A stretch of DNA of 64,000 nt from JASHSH01 sp036490215 (GTDB taxonomy: Bacteria > Pseudomonadota > Alphaproteobacteria > Rhodospirillales > Magnetospirillaceae). Of the stretch, positions 37,841-45,852 are shown one piece after another. The stretch spans positions 62,001-126,000 of the forward strand of contig DASXEH010000034.1 in assembly GCA_036490215.1 (NCBI GenBank), written 5' to 3'. Numbering within the stretch: the stretch's first letter is position 1; the number at the start of each line of letters is the position of its first letter. A program made the position numbers and the translations under genes. The notes beneath the pieces were generated by a model that was not told the DNA's origin, did not search any database, and worked only from the letters and a program-made list of their open reading frames with translations.

Positions 37841-38668
37841 ATGGCGACCGCAGTAGGGGCCGTACAAATCATTCGAGATGCTTACCGGCTGGTTTGGCAG
37901 CATCGGGGCGTATTGGCGCGTCTCGCATGGCCTATCATCATACCGCTTGTCGCCATCGCGATCGTCGGCGTCGTGCTCAAGCCCCATGGCACTTCACTTA
38001 GTCCGCCTCCCAAAGCCTTCACGCCTATCTTCCTTGTTTTGATGTTCGTCTGGTTCGCGATGAGTATCCCCATCACGACCAGCGCCTATCGCTTGTTCAT
38101 GCAAGGATCCACTGCGCGGAGGGGCCTGAGATACGCAGGCGAAGAATGGCTTTATGTCGGCGCGACCCTGCGCCTGATCGGCCGTTCTTTCCTGGTTCTG
38201 CTCCCGATTTTGATCGTCACAATCGGCGTGATCACGCTTCTGAGCGTGGGTATGGGCGCGATGACACGGCTATTTGACCTGCCTGCATGGCCAATCAAGT
38301 TCTTCATGTTCGTTGCGGTCGGGGGCATCTGGCTGCTGATGTTTTACGTCCTGACGCGCTACACGTTGGTCTTGCCCGCAGCGGCGATCGGGCAGCGCAT
38401 CAAGTTGTCTCAGTCCGCCAAAGCCATGGATCGCAACATTGGTAAGCTTTTCGTCTCGTATCTCGCAACGGGCGTACCCGTCCTCGCCGTGCTTTGGGTT
38501 ATAAGTGCAGTAACAGCCCTTCCGGGCATGCCCCATCCGATTTCGATAGTTTTGGGCGTGCTTTCCGTGGGCATTCAACTGATGGGTATGTTCCTGCCGA
38601 TCGCTGCGCTTTCAATCTTGTACCGCGTTCTGTCGGACCAACCGGCCGATTTGGCGGGAGCGGGGTGA
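37841..38668 (+). CDS. Hypothetical membrane protein
   Basis: About 275 residues with six likely membrane helices (around residues 28-48, 63-80, 113-140, 156-180, 208-232 and 240-265). The ATG at 37841 follows a GGGGGGA site. No family is recognised; the overall look is that of a polytopic inner-membrane protein without charged catalytic motifs. It is the last chromosomal gene before the tRNA-Ser site and its stop is 20 bases before the native tRNA promoter. Confidence 0.6.
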   Translation: MATAVGAVQIIRDAYRLVWQHRGVLARLAWPIIIPLVAIAIVGVVLKPHGTSLSPPPKAFTPIFLVLMFVWFAMSIPITTSAYRLFMQGSTARRGLRYAGEEWLYVGATLRLIGRSFLVLLPILIVTIGVITLLSVGMGAMTRLFDLPAWPIKFFMFVAVGGIWLLMFYVLTRYTLVLPAAAIGQRIKLSQSAKAMDRNIGKLFVSYLATGVPVLAVLWVISAVTALPGMPHPISIVLGVLSVGIQLMGMFLPIAALSILYRVLSDQPADLAGAG

Positions 38669-38687
38669 AACGCGTCTGCCGCCTCCG

Positions 38688-38716
38688 TTGACGCTGGCCG
38701 CCACCTCCTGTAGAAC
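38688..38716 (+). promoter_or_regulatory. Native tRNA-Ser promoter, now cut off from its gene
   Basis: TTGACG, a 17-base spacer and TAGAAC: a near-consensus sigma-70 promoter whose -10 box ends 31 bases before the 5' tRNA-Ser fragment. After island integration it no longer drives the complete tRNA and instead points into the island, toward the HEPN-like genes. Confidence 0.7.
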
Positions 38717-38746
38717 CGCGTTCCGGCTCGAAGCCAGCCGACATCC

Positions 38747-38786
38747 CGGAGGGGTGGGTGAGTGGCTTAAACCAACGGTTTGCTAA
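38747..38786 (+). repeat. Left attachment site with orphan 5' half of tRNA-Ser
   Basis: Identical to 52626-52665. The match starts one base before the tRNA and ends exactly at the last base of the anticodon loop. The sequence after it does not continue as tRNA, so this is the original chromosomal 5' half, separated from its 3' half by the island. Confidence 0.88.
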
Positions 38787-39122
38787 TTCGCCTTAGATCG
38801 TGCTGCCCGGTCCTGCGACGATCTGTTTCATAGCTATTTCGGGCATTTTCTGAAAATTGAATCCGGCCAAGTTATCCGCAATCCAGAATGGTGCGGTGCC
38901 AATTACGGTGCCAATTTATAAGATCGAAGTCGTTGAACCGGCGCCGCGTAGTGACGTCGTTATCGATGGCTGAGGCCAAACCGCGAGCCGAGCCTGGACG
39001 CGCAGCCACAATTACGATCTGATGTGATGAAGCAAGCGAACTCAATCGAATTTTCGGCCGTGGGGATCACCTAAAGCTGCGTCAATGATGCGCCGCTAGC
39101 AATGGGCGCGGGGAGCCTGTTG
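38787..39122. other. Gene-free left end of island with paired arm-type repeats
   Basis: No coding region is supported in these 336 bases. They contain two direct copies of GGTGCCAATT at 38895-38904 and 38907-38916 (12-base period), about 110 bases from the core site. The same motif recurs near the right end at 52556-52576. Such paired direct repeats at both ends fit integrase arm-binding sites. Confidence 0.55.
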
Positions 39123-39863
39123 ATGGACCCGCTCGATTTCATCGCAAAGTCAGAATGGCCACTGGTCGTCCTCGTCACGATCTTCGCCGTACGGCGGTCA
39201 CTCGCCCGCATGATCGATAGAGTCAGTCCAACCAAAGTTGACGCTTGGGGATTTAAGGCGGAGTTCGAGAAGACACTCGACAAGGTTGAACTGCTGACCT
39301 CGTCGCGCCCGCCAAATGCACGATCCGCGGCGCTAGATGTTTCATCGCCCATTCCGCCAGCGGACAAGCCGGCGGCCTCAAGTTCGCCGCCCAATCCGAA
39401 AATTGTTGAGAAGGCATCCGATTCACAACGTGCCGCTGCTGAACATGTTCAGGACAGAAACCGCGATGGTGAGGGCGACTATGCGCGTTCGGCCGGCCCT
39501 ATGAAGAAGGCGGCGCTCTTCGAGACAGTGCCGTTGATTCCTACGAAGGCTCTTCAACAGCCAGAATTAATCGTCATGAATGCTTGGCACCTGTTGGAAG
39601 CGACTATGCGCAAGCTGGATGATCACAAGCACCCAGCTATTGGCCGCGGGCTTTGGAATTCGCCTCGCACGTTCGACATCGCCGCCCGTGAGCTCGGACT
39701 TAATGCTGACGAGATCGCTGCGCTACGCGAGCTTAGGAAGCTTCGAAACCAAGTCGCTCACTCTGAAAACGCCCCGGTATCGCTGGAAGAGGCCCTGCGC
39801 TTCCAAAAGGCGGTCGACCAACTGATCAAACGACTATTTATGAATGAGCCAGAACAAGAGTGA
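39123..39863 (+). CDS. HEPN-like protein with N-terminal membrane-anchor-like segment (copy 1)
   Basis: 246-residue protein, start ATG at 39123 behind GGGGAG. Three parts: a short hydrophobic stretch WPLVVLVTIFAV at residues 12-23 followed by basic residues; a low-complexity Pro/Ser/Ala linker at about 62-100; and a helical C-terminal domain (about 145-240) ending in LRKLRNQVAH. RNQVAH (R208-H213) fits the Rx4H active-site motif of HEPN ribonuclease domains. It shares the whole plan and the N-terminal block with the protein at 40,751. Fold call rests on the motif and helical context only; a binding-only HEPN is possible. Confidence 0.6.
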   Translation: MDPLDFIAKSEWPLVVLVTIFAVRRSLARMIDRVSPTKVDAWGFKAEFEKTLDKVELLTSSRPPNARSAALDVSSPIPPADKPAASSSPPNPKIVEKASDSQRAAAEHVQDRNRDGEGDYARSAGPMKKAALFETVPLIPTKALQQPELIVMNAWHLLEATMRKLDDHKHPAIGRGLWNSPRTFDIAARELGLNADEIAALRELRKLRNQVAHSENAPVSLEEALRFQKAVDQLIKRLFMNEPEQE

Positions 39864-40616
39864 AGCGCGCCGGCGTACAGGGCGTCTTCCCAAGCGCGTG
39901 AACAGGCATATCACTGCAGAAGGCGAAAGGCCCCGCCAGTTCACCGGCGGGGCCGATCGTCATCGAGCTGCTGACGTCGTCACCAACAGGAAAGCGACTG
40001 CCAAAAGCAGGCATGCCGAATTTATCAATATCGATCTGATCACGGCGATGCTCCTTGTGCGGAGCACTGGCTAAGAAGAACGCAACACTCCGACGGCCAG
40101 CGCTATGTGCGTGGTTCCGTCGGCGCTCTCCTATGCTCACCGCCAGCCGGCCCGTGCCTATGGCTCTACCGGGACAGCGGGATGGCGGATCATTCGATAA
40201 ACGCGCCGGGTCACCCTTGGATTTGCGTTGACCAAGGGCCTGCTGCTAACAGCGGAGCCGACAGACTGCCTCTGAATCAGATGTGGGTCAAGTTTAAGTT
40301 TCCTTTTTGTTCTTGCGCGACCAGAGTAACGGTCGATCATCTTGGCGACAGGAGGCGCCATGTGACAGCCGGAGGAATGGGCGCCAAACGAATGGGACTA
40401 TGTTTCAAGTTTGCCGTGCCACATCATCGTTTTGGGAAACTGCGGCAAGTGCCGACGCGTGGAAGCGACCCCAGAATGGCAGGTTGAGCGGCATCGGACC
40501 AATGGATCCAGGATCGTCAGTCTTCTGATCTAATGCGGTGCAGCCGGTGCGGCCCTATTGGACCTGCCACGCTCCAGGTCCGCCAGAAATCGCGGAACTG
40601 AGAAAGGATCAACCCA
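39864..40616. other. Degenerate interval between the two HEPN-like genes
   Basis: About 750 bases with short frames on both strands but no recognisable protein. Starting 66 bases after the HEPN stop there is a perfect hairpin, listed separately. The remainder looks like decayed coding DNA, consistent with the gene remnant that follows it. Possible promoters for the downstream genes could not be singled out. Confidence 0.4.
39929..39954. terminator. GC-rich hairpin after HEPN-like gene 1
   Basis: Perfect 9-bp inverted repeat GGCCCCGCC / GGCGGGGCC with an 8-base loop, 66 bases after the stop. No T-run follows on the plus strand. A closely similar hairpin stands after the SIR2 gene. Confidence 0.5.
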
Positions 40617-40735
40617 TGTGCGAAAAATTCACCCAGATGGCGAGCTGGCGCGAGGTGCGCGATTTTGTAGATATGTTCTCTGCCGCCGATGGTGACGTAC
40701 TCGAAATGATGACACCAATACGCCGCCGGCATTGA
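40617..40735 (+). pseudogene. N-terminal remnant of an SRAP/YedK-like protein
   Basis: A 39-codon frame starts at an ATG with AGAAAGGA upstream and begins MCEKFTQMASWREVRDF, which resembles the N terminus of SOS-response-associated peptidases, whose second residue (Cys) is the catalytic nucleophile that crosslinks abasic sites. The frame ends after TPIRRRH, where the family normally continues for about 150 residues or more. The HEPN-like gene 2 begins 15 bases later. Truncation by the event that placed that gene is the simplest reading. Confidence 0.5.
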
Positions 40736-40750
40736 TATAGCGGATGCATC

Positions 40751-41509
40751 ATGGATTGGCTTGAGTTCATCGCAAATTCGGAATGGCCGATTGTCGCCGG
40801 CGCAGCACTCGTCATCGAGCGTCGGCCGATCGCACGCATGATCGATCGCGTCAATCCGACTAAGCTTGGTGCTTGGGGGCTCAACGCTGAGTTCGAGCGC
40901 GTGATGGACAAGGTCGAAGTGCTCACGCAGCCGCCGATCAAACTCGAGCAGACACCGGCGATAGCATCCGCAGGCGAGACGCGAGTTCCCACATCGCCGA
41001 CCGTGCCCGAGAATGTGAATCGCGAGATCGATGGCGCTCCAGATCCAGAGCAGCTGCGGGTCACCTTCCCATCACAGGAAGCTGCGCTGGCCCGCAAATA
41101 CCGCAGTCTCGTCGGAACCACCCAACCTGAGCTGCAGATCCTGCAGGCCTGGTCGAACCTCGAAACGATCGCAGGACAGGCACTCCAGGAAATAAATAGG
41201 CGCGCGCACTCGCGCCCCGTGCCGCTCGGTCCGATGAGCATCACGCAAACGATCTCGCTCCTTGGCCTTACGGAAGATGAGACCGCTGCCATCATGGAGT
41301 TGCGTCACCTGAGAAACCAAGTTGCTCACGCCATTGCTGCTCCGGTCACTGTCGACGATGCTGCTCGCTACGCTCAAGCGGTGGGAAACCTGATTATACG
41401 CATTATGGAGCTAGTCCCCCCTCCGTCAATTCGCCCCGATCGGGCGCGTCGGAACCCCGTCAAAGATCATGATCGGGACAGTGCTGGCGACCAGGATGAG
41501 ACACCATGA
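40751..41509 (+). CDS. HEPN-like protein with N-terminal membrane-anchor-like segment (copy 2)
   Basis: 252-residue paralogue of the protein at 39,123. The N-terminal blocks line up (MDWLEFIANSEWP versus MDPLDFIAKSEWP; then ARMIDRV-PTK and AWG--AEFE--DKVE-LT), as do the C-terminal blocks QPEL and LRHLRNQVAH, with the HEPN-type Rx4H motif at R188-H193. The middle linker is diverged. Its last four bases overlap the SIR2 start as ATGA, so the two are made together. It probably acts as partner of the SIR2 protein, as antitoxin, sensor or second effector; which one cannot be told. Confidence 0.62.
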   Translation: MDWLEFIANSEWPIVAGAALVIERRPIARMIDRVNPTKLGAWGLNAEFERVMDKVEVLTQPPIKLEQTPAIASAGETRVPTSPTVPENVNREIDGAPDPEQLRVTFPSQEAALARKYRSLVGTTQPELQILQAWSNLETIAGQALQEINRRAHSRPVPLGPMSITQTISLLGLTEDETAAIMELRHLRNQVAHAIAAPVTVDDAARYAQAVGNLIIRIMELVPPPSIRPDRARRNPVKDHDRDSAGDQDETP

Positions 41510-43257
41510 TCGATCCGATCGTCTCACTGGCGCACGCTCTGCATTCCAATAAAGGCGTCTACGCTGTGTTGCTCGGCTCAGGCGTTTCACGCGCCGCCGG
41601 CATTCCGACTGGTTGGGAAATCACCCTCGAACTCATCCGTCGCGTTGCGGCGGCCGAGAAAGTGAAAGGCGAAATCTCGGACCCTGCTACATGGTTCCTG
41701 AAAGCGAAAAAGCGCGATCCAGACTATGCGGCGTTGTTGGATGGCTTGGCCGGTACGCCAGAAGAGCGGCGAGCGATCTTGCACAGCTTCATCATGCCGA
41801 CGGCCGTGGAAAAGGACGAGGGAAAGAAGCTGCCTACCGCAGCCCACCGCGCGATCGCGAAGCTGGCAGCGCGAGGATCCATTCGAGTGATCGTCACGAC
41901 CAATTTCGATCGTCTCATGGAAACCGCTCTGAAAGACGAAGGCATTGAACCAACGGTCATCGCCTCGGCCGACGCTGCGGACGGCGCCATGCCGCTAACC
42001 CATGCCGGCTGCGTCGTGATCAAGGTGCATGGGGACTTCATGGATACGCGTATCCGAAATACCCCTCCCGAGTTATCGAGTTACGATCCGCGGCTCAATG
42101 CGCTGCTCGATCGCGTCTTGGACGAGTTCGGGTTGATCGTCGCTGGTTGGTCTGGCGAATGGGATGAAGCCCTCCGATCTGTGTTCCTACGCTGCAAGTC
42201 GCGACGCTTTACGACCTGGTGGCTCGCACGCAACGGGCAGATTCAGGAGCGCGCTGGCGAATTGATCAGGTTGCGAAAGGCACAGGTTGTTAGCGCATCT
42301 GGGGCGGACGCATTCTTTGAGGATTTGGAGCAACGTGTTCTCTCGCTCGAGGAGCTCGATCGCCCGCATCCACTTTCGGCACAACTAGCGATCGCAGAGA
42401 TCAAACGCTTTCTCCCAGACCCCCAGCACCGTATCCGGTTGCATGATTTGGTGACCAACGAGGTTCGATCGGCGATCGCCCAGACAGCAAACCTAAATTC
42501 GCAAGGCCAATATTCTCCTGCAGAACTTCGGAAGAGGGTTGAGACATACGAAGCAGCTGCCGAGATTCTGCGTCCCTTGCTGGCTACTGGAGCTCGCTGG
42601 TGCCGGCCAGAGGATGAGCCGCTCTTTGTCGATGCCGTAAGAAGATGCTGTGTATCATATCGGTCTCAGGCGGGGCTGGTAGCTTGGGTCGAAGCTCAGA
42701 CCTATTTGCCGATCATGGCCTTCTATGCAGTCGGTTTAGGCGCGATGTCGGTGGGCAACTATCGGCTGCTGAGGCTTCTTTTCGAGGCTCCGACTGTCCT
42801 AGAGAAGCAAACGGTCGCCGTCGATGGGTTGTCACCTCTCTGGGCGCTCAATCGAAGTTGCGAGCTTTGGAGTTCGCTTTTTAACGAAAAACGCCGTACG
42901 CCAATCAGCGATAGGTTGTTTCAGCTATTCCTTAGTGAAATAGCCGACTTCGTCGCTAGCCCCGAGGAGTTTGCAGAGCTCTTCGATCGGTTTGAAATGT
43001 GTGCTGCGATCCAATTTGGGCACGTACATAAGGGCCGCACGCTCGGCGCCTTCGCTTGGTTTCCGGTCGGTAGATTCGTATCGAGACGACACGGAAGTAG
43101 GCCGTCAGCCGCACTTCAAACGTGGTTCGATGAGGCCACCAAACTCAAGGACGGCTGGCCTCCACTAGTGTGTGGACTGTTCGGAGGGACCCACGAGAGC
43201 TTTACTCAGCTACACGCGGCTCTTTCAGAGTTCCTTAATAGCCTCTCTCGCTGGTGA
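41506..43257 (+). CDS. SIR2-domain protein, putative anti-phage NADase
   Basis: 583 residues. The first 300 or so form a SIR2-like domain: LLGSGVSRAAGIPTGWEI (residues 22-39, NAD-binding GxGxS), TTNFD (131-135, the TxNxD motif), VHGDF with the catalytic His at 175, and VAGWSGEWDEAL (from 212). The rest is a helical region I do not recognise. SIR2 domains of this branch in defence proteins (Thoeris ThsA, DSR, SIR2-HerA, short-pAgo partners) cleave NAD to stop phage growth. No HerA, pAgo, TIR or STAND domain is near, so it is not one of those arrangements. It is coupled by a 4-base overlap to the HEPN-like gene. Confidence 0.8.
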   Translation: MIDPIVSLAHALHSNKGVYAVLLGSGVSRAAGIPTGWEITLELIRRVAAAEKVKGEISDPATWFLKAKKRDPDYAALLDGLAGTPEERRAILHSFIMPTAVEKDEGKKLPTAAHRAIAKLAARGSIRVIVTTNFDRLMETALKDEGIEPTVIASADAADGAMPLTHAGCVVIKVHGDFMDTRIRNTPPELSSYDPRLNALLDRVLDEFGLIVAGWSGEWDEALRSVFLRCKSRRFTTWWLARNGQIQERAGELIRLRKAQVVSASGADAFFEDLEQRVLSLEELDRPHPLSAQLAIAEIKRFLPDPQHRIRLHDLVTNEVRSAIAQTANLNSQGQYSPAELRKRVETYEAAAEILRPLLATGARWCRPEDEPLFVDAVRRCCVSYRSQAGLVAWVEAQTYLPIMAFYAVGLGAMSVGNYRLLRLLFEAPTVLEKQTVAVDGLSPLWALNRSCELWSSLFNEKRRTPISDRLFQLFLSEIADFVASPEEFAELFDRFEMCAAIQFGHVHKGRTLGAFAWFPVGRFVSRRHGSRPSAALQTWFDEATKLKDGWPPLVCGLFGGTHESFTQLHAALSEFLNSLSRW

Positions 43258-43267
43258 CGCCCAAATA

Positions 43268-43290
43268 GGCCCCGCACGTGGTGCGGGGCC
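43268..43290. terminator. GC-rich hairpin after the SIR2 gene
   Basis: Perfect 10-bp inverted repeat GGCCCCGCAC / GTGCGGGGCC with a 3-base loop, between the convergent stops of the SIR2 gene and the next minus-strand gene. On the minus strand it is followed by TATTT, so it may serve both directions. Confidence 0.65.
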
Positions 43291-43310
43291 ATCCGAAGAA
43301 ACCTATCTCG

Positions 43311-43793
43311 CTACGCAGCTTTCGCCCGGCGCCAACGCTTCAGTTCGTCAGGGGTACACATCCGACGAACCTCTGTGATCTCAAGATCGGGCACAAGATC
43401 GTTAAATGCTTTCAGCATCGCCGCGTATACGCATACATGTTCGCCACCATCAAAAATGTCGGGCAGCCCGTCACCGTTATTGGCCAGGAACACGTCGAAT
43501 TTGATTTTTAGGTCGCGCGCCGAGTGCGTCGGAGCACGCATGATCGACCGAGATAGGGCTGATGCCTGCCGCTCATGAGATGCGTATTGTGTCACCCGGC
43601 GCGCGCGTTCGTACTCAGGCAATTGATCCAAACAGATGGGATCTGTCCATTCGATACGCTTAGCACACCAATCTAGGTGCTCAGCCCATTTGCGATGTAG
43701 TTCAAATAAAGTGGGGTCCTGGTCAACAATGCTTGTACTGGCGGTCGATCGCGCAACTTGTACCGCGGTCGAGCGTGGTCTGGAAAATCCCAT
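43311..43793 (-). CDS. Hypothetical protein
   Basis: 160 residues, not recognised. A GGGGG stretch lies upstream of the ATG. It has a Ser/Thr-rich N terminus, a helical middle with several Trp/His (LHRKWAEHLDWCAKRIEW), and a mixed C terminus ending in basic residues. No membrane segment. It is convergent with the SIR2 gene and separated from the phage-like block by a gene-poor 300 bases, so it may be a cargo gene of its own. Confidence 0.5.
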   Translation of the reverse strand: MGFSRPRSTAVQVARSTASTSIVDQDPTLFELHRKWAEHLDWCAKRIEWTDPICLDQLPEYERARRVTQYASHERQASALSRSIMRAPTHSARDLKIKFDVFLANNGDGLPDIFDGGEHVCVYAAMLKAFNDLVPDLEITEVRRMCTPDELKRWRRAKAA

Positions 43794-44108
43794 AGCTAAC
43801 CCCCGTCAATTGACGCCAGCTGGGCAGCCAGCGCCGTTGCGGCCTGTGGCCGCACCAGGATCGGCCTGGCGCCGGGAGCGTTGGAACGCGCACTACGAGA
43901 GCACGCCTGCCTTATTCGCCTTTCGGCTTTTGTATTCGGCAGACACCCGGCATAATCAGCCGGTTCACGCCGCATCGCTGCGGCATGGCGCAACGAGAGT
44001 GCCGGTGATACGACACGTCTCGCTCGAGTAAAGGGTTCCAACGCCCTATTGCTCCGCTCGGAGCAACGCCCAACATTCAGGTATGCGGAGCGCGGTGTCA
44101 ACCGCGCC
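43794..44108. other. Gene-poor interval with terminator-like hairpin
   Basis: No gene is supported in these 315 bases; the short frames on both strands have no recognisable content. A perfect 8-bp hairpin, TTGCTCCG / CGGAGCAA with a 2-base loop, lies at 44049-44066, about 43 bases beyond the end of the minus-strand operon, and could terminate it. The interval should also hold the promoter of the gene at 43,311-43,793. Confidence 0.45.
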
Positions 44109-44552
44109 TCACGCATGTTCCGCGATCCTTGCGTACAGCATCGCGTCGCCACCATCCGGCATCCAACGTCGCATCAGCGCTTCGGGCTCAAATCCCATGC
44201 GCTCTAGCCACCGGCCATGCTTAGGCTGGTCGACTGGGGCGTGCCCTTCGATACGGGCAAAAGCGGGGTTCCGTTGGAGCGTATCGAACCAGCCAATACA
44301 GAAGGCACCGATGGCAGCGAAGTGCCTTAAGCGGACGTTCGGGGCAGGGGCAAGCCAGGCGATCGCGCGGCCGTGCCATTGCGGCCTAATACCGAAGGCG
44401 GCGATCGGGCGCTCGTCGTCCGCCACGCCCCAACCCAAGGTCGCCTGCGGCTCGCTGGAGGCCAGCGAAAGCCACCGCGCGGCCTGTCCTGGATCCTCAG
44501 CCCAAAGCGCTCCAGCAAAGGCCGTATCGAGCGGCACGAAGCGGATTTTCAT
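44109..44552 (-). CDS. Phage gp13-like (GNAT-related) protein
   Basis: 147 residues resembling the small T7 gp13-like proteins with an N-acetyltransferase-type fold found beside podovirus structural genes. Suggestive parts are the N-terminal MKIRFVPLD, the strand-turn GWGVADDERPIAAFGI, the aromatic helix GAFCIGWFDTLQRN, and the late GRWLERMGFEPEALMRRW. The ATG shares a base with the stop of the upstream small gene, so the two are co-translated. The relationship is by overall pattern only. Last gene of the minus-strand block. Confidence 0.5.
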   Translation of the reverse strand: MKIRFVPLDTAFAGALWAEDPGQAARWLSLASSEPQATLGWGVADDERPIAAFGIRPQWHGRAIAWLAPAPNVRLRHFAAIGAFCIGWFDTLQRNPAFARIEGHAPVDQPKHGRWLERMGFEPEALMRRWMPDGGDAMLYARIAEHA

Positions 44553-44797
44553 TATGGGCCGCCAAGGAGCTGCATCTTGCCGATTGTCGGCGTTGACGTA
44601 TCGCCAAGCCCGCTGGTGAGGAGTGTCGCGTTTCTGCCGCCTGCCGTCGCCGCCTCAAGGGTGGTTGCTGCGTTCTGCGAGCCAGAACCACCGAGGGTTG
44701 GAACGGCCGGTGGAGCGGCGGCTTTCGGCGGCGGATTAAACAGCGGCGACAGCGGACCGACGCCAAGTATTGAAGCTACGATGGTGCTCATGCACAT
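44552..44797 (-). CDS. Small phage-structural-type protein
   Basis: 81 residues, Pro/Ala-rich, with the pattern PPPKAAAPP ... GGRNATLLTSGLGDTSTP ... KMQLLGG. Short proteins with a proline-rich start, an ATLLT motif and a Leu-Gly C terminus are common in head/tail modules of alphaproteobacterial prophages. AAGGGAT precedes the ATG; a second in-frame ATG is at 44791. The exact virion role is unknown. It sits between the gp13-like gene (1-base overlap) and the repeat protein (4-base gap). Confidence 0.55.
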   Translation of the reverse strand: MCMSTIVASILGVGPLSPLFNPPPKAAAPPAVPTLGGSGSQNAATTLEAATAGGRNATLLTSGLGDTSTPTIGKMQLLGGP

Positions 44798-44801
44798 CGA
44801 T

Positions 44802-45848
44802 TTATCCCTTCGCGCTCGACGCGTTCGAATTCAAGTCACGATGCAATTCGGTCTGCGCTTGAGACCGTTCAGAAGTGGGTGCGGGGCTTCGCGCCGACTG
44901 TGCGTCGGAATAGGCCTCGGACATCTGGCGGACGGCGTCTGAGTGGCCAGGGTGGCTCCCTCGTTGATAGGCGTCCGATTTCTGAAGCGTAGCGATCCGC
45001 GTGGCGGGATCCGTTTCGCTTGGCCATGACGCTGGCGTACTGCCGGCCGGCGCTGGCACGCCGGCAGCCACTTCGCGCAGCCAGAAGGTGTGCCGCCGAA
45101 AGTCAGCGTGTTGTGGGTGTCTGGCGTTCAAAATTGCCGCGTTATATTCGGGGCGGCCTTGCGCATGAGTTAGAGCAGCAGCTGCCTCATCGGCAGTAAG
45201 CCGGCCGCGATAGAGGTTCTCGTCTACCGTTTTCTCGCCCTCACTATCCTTCGGGTCGGGGTAGAGCTCACGGTATGCCTCCGACATCTGTTCCATGATG
45301 TGCGCATGGTTCGGATGGTGCTTATCGGAATAGGCGGCATCGGCGCGCAAACGAGAAATACGCGACTGAGGCGTATCGTTACGAGGCCACGAAGCCGGCG
45401 TGCTATCGGCTGGGGCAGGGATACCCGCGATCACTTCGTGCAGCCACGCCACCTGCTGAATATAATCCGCGTGCAACAGATGTGATCGGTTGCGATAGGC
45501 CTCTTGGAATTCCCGCTGAGTTTGCGCCCATTCTAGATGGGCCTTGGCCTCATCGGGTGTCAGCCGGCCGCGGAAGATGTTTTGATCGATGGTCATATTG
45601 GCCACTCCTTTGCTGTGATCGAGGGGCGCCGCGGTGACAGCGATCGAGGGGCCGCTTTTTTGAGCTGAAACGCTGCTCGCCTGTCTGTCCGCGCGCTTCA
45701 TCCCAGTTGCCTGCGACCACAACTTGGCGAGTTCACCGCTAGCGCCGCTGTCCCTCATGGTCTCAAGTGGAGATCGAGAGATTGATGCCCTGGGCGTTCG
45801 CTCGCGCTGTCGCGCCGGTACCGGGACCGCGAATCGATCGAGCTGCAT
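44802..45848 (-). CDS. Hypothetical protein with two tandem ~110-residue repeats
   Basis: 348 residues. The ATG at 45848 lies 7 bases after GGAGTGA, which also contains the stop of the upstream gene. Residues 1-85 are basic and low-complexity. Two repeats follow (about 87-196 and 208-315), each running from an NxxRGRLTxDEA start through HAD, a WLxEV-AG-PAPA-STPASWP block and an HPxH...QMSEAY end. A second good start exists inside the gene: ATG at 45596 (residue 85) behind AAAGGAG, which would make a shorter protein of just the repeats. No family recognised; the phage-like neighbours hint at a structural or scaffold role. Confidence 0.6.
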   Translation of the reverse strand: MQLDRFAVPVPARQRERTPRASISRSPLETMRDSGASGELAKLWSQATGMKRADRQASSVSAQKSGPSIAVTAAPLDHSKGVANMTIDQNIFRGRLTPDEAKAHLEWAQTQREFQEAYRNRSHLLHADYIQQVAWLHEVIAGIPAPADSTPASWPRNDTPQSRISRLRADAAYSDKHHPNHAHIMEQMSEAYRELYPDPKDSEGEKTVDENLYRGRLTADEAAAALTHAQGRPEYNAAILNARHPQHADFRRHTFWLREVAAGVPAPAGSTPASWPSETDPATRIATLQKSDAYQRGSHPGHSDAVRQMSEAYSDAQSARSPAPTSERSQAQTELHRDLNSNASSAKG

Positions 45849-45852
45849 CGGC

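Noticed and set aside
38747..38786. A second functional tRNA gene at the left island end
   Set aside because: Only the first 39 bases of the tRNA are present; the sequence after the anticodon loop cannot form the 3' anticodon stem, T arm or acceptor.
39844..40140. Short frames on both strands after HEPN-like gene 1
   Set aside because: Both cross a perfect GC-rich hairpin and have no protein-like pattern.
40107..40528. Two overlapping plus-strand frames (126 and 73 codons) in the interval before the SRAP-like remnant
   Set aside because: No conserved motif in either frame and no ribosome site that decides between them; probably decayed sequence.
43796..44155. 119-codon minus-strand frame overlapping the gp13-like gene end
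   Set aside because: Arg/Ala/Ser-rich without family features and crosses a terminator-like hairpin; a chance frame of GC-rich DNA is more likely.
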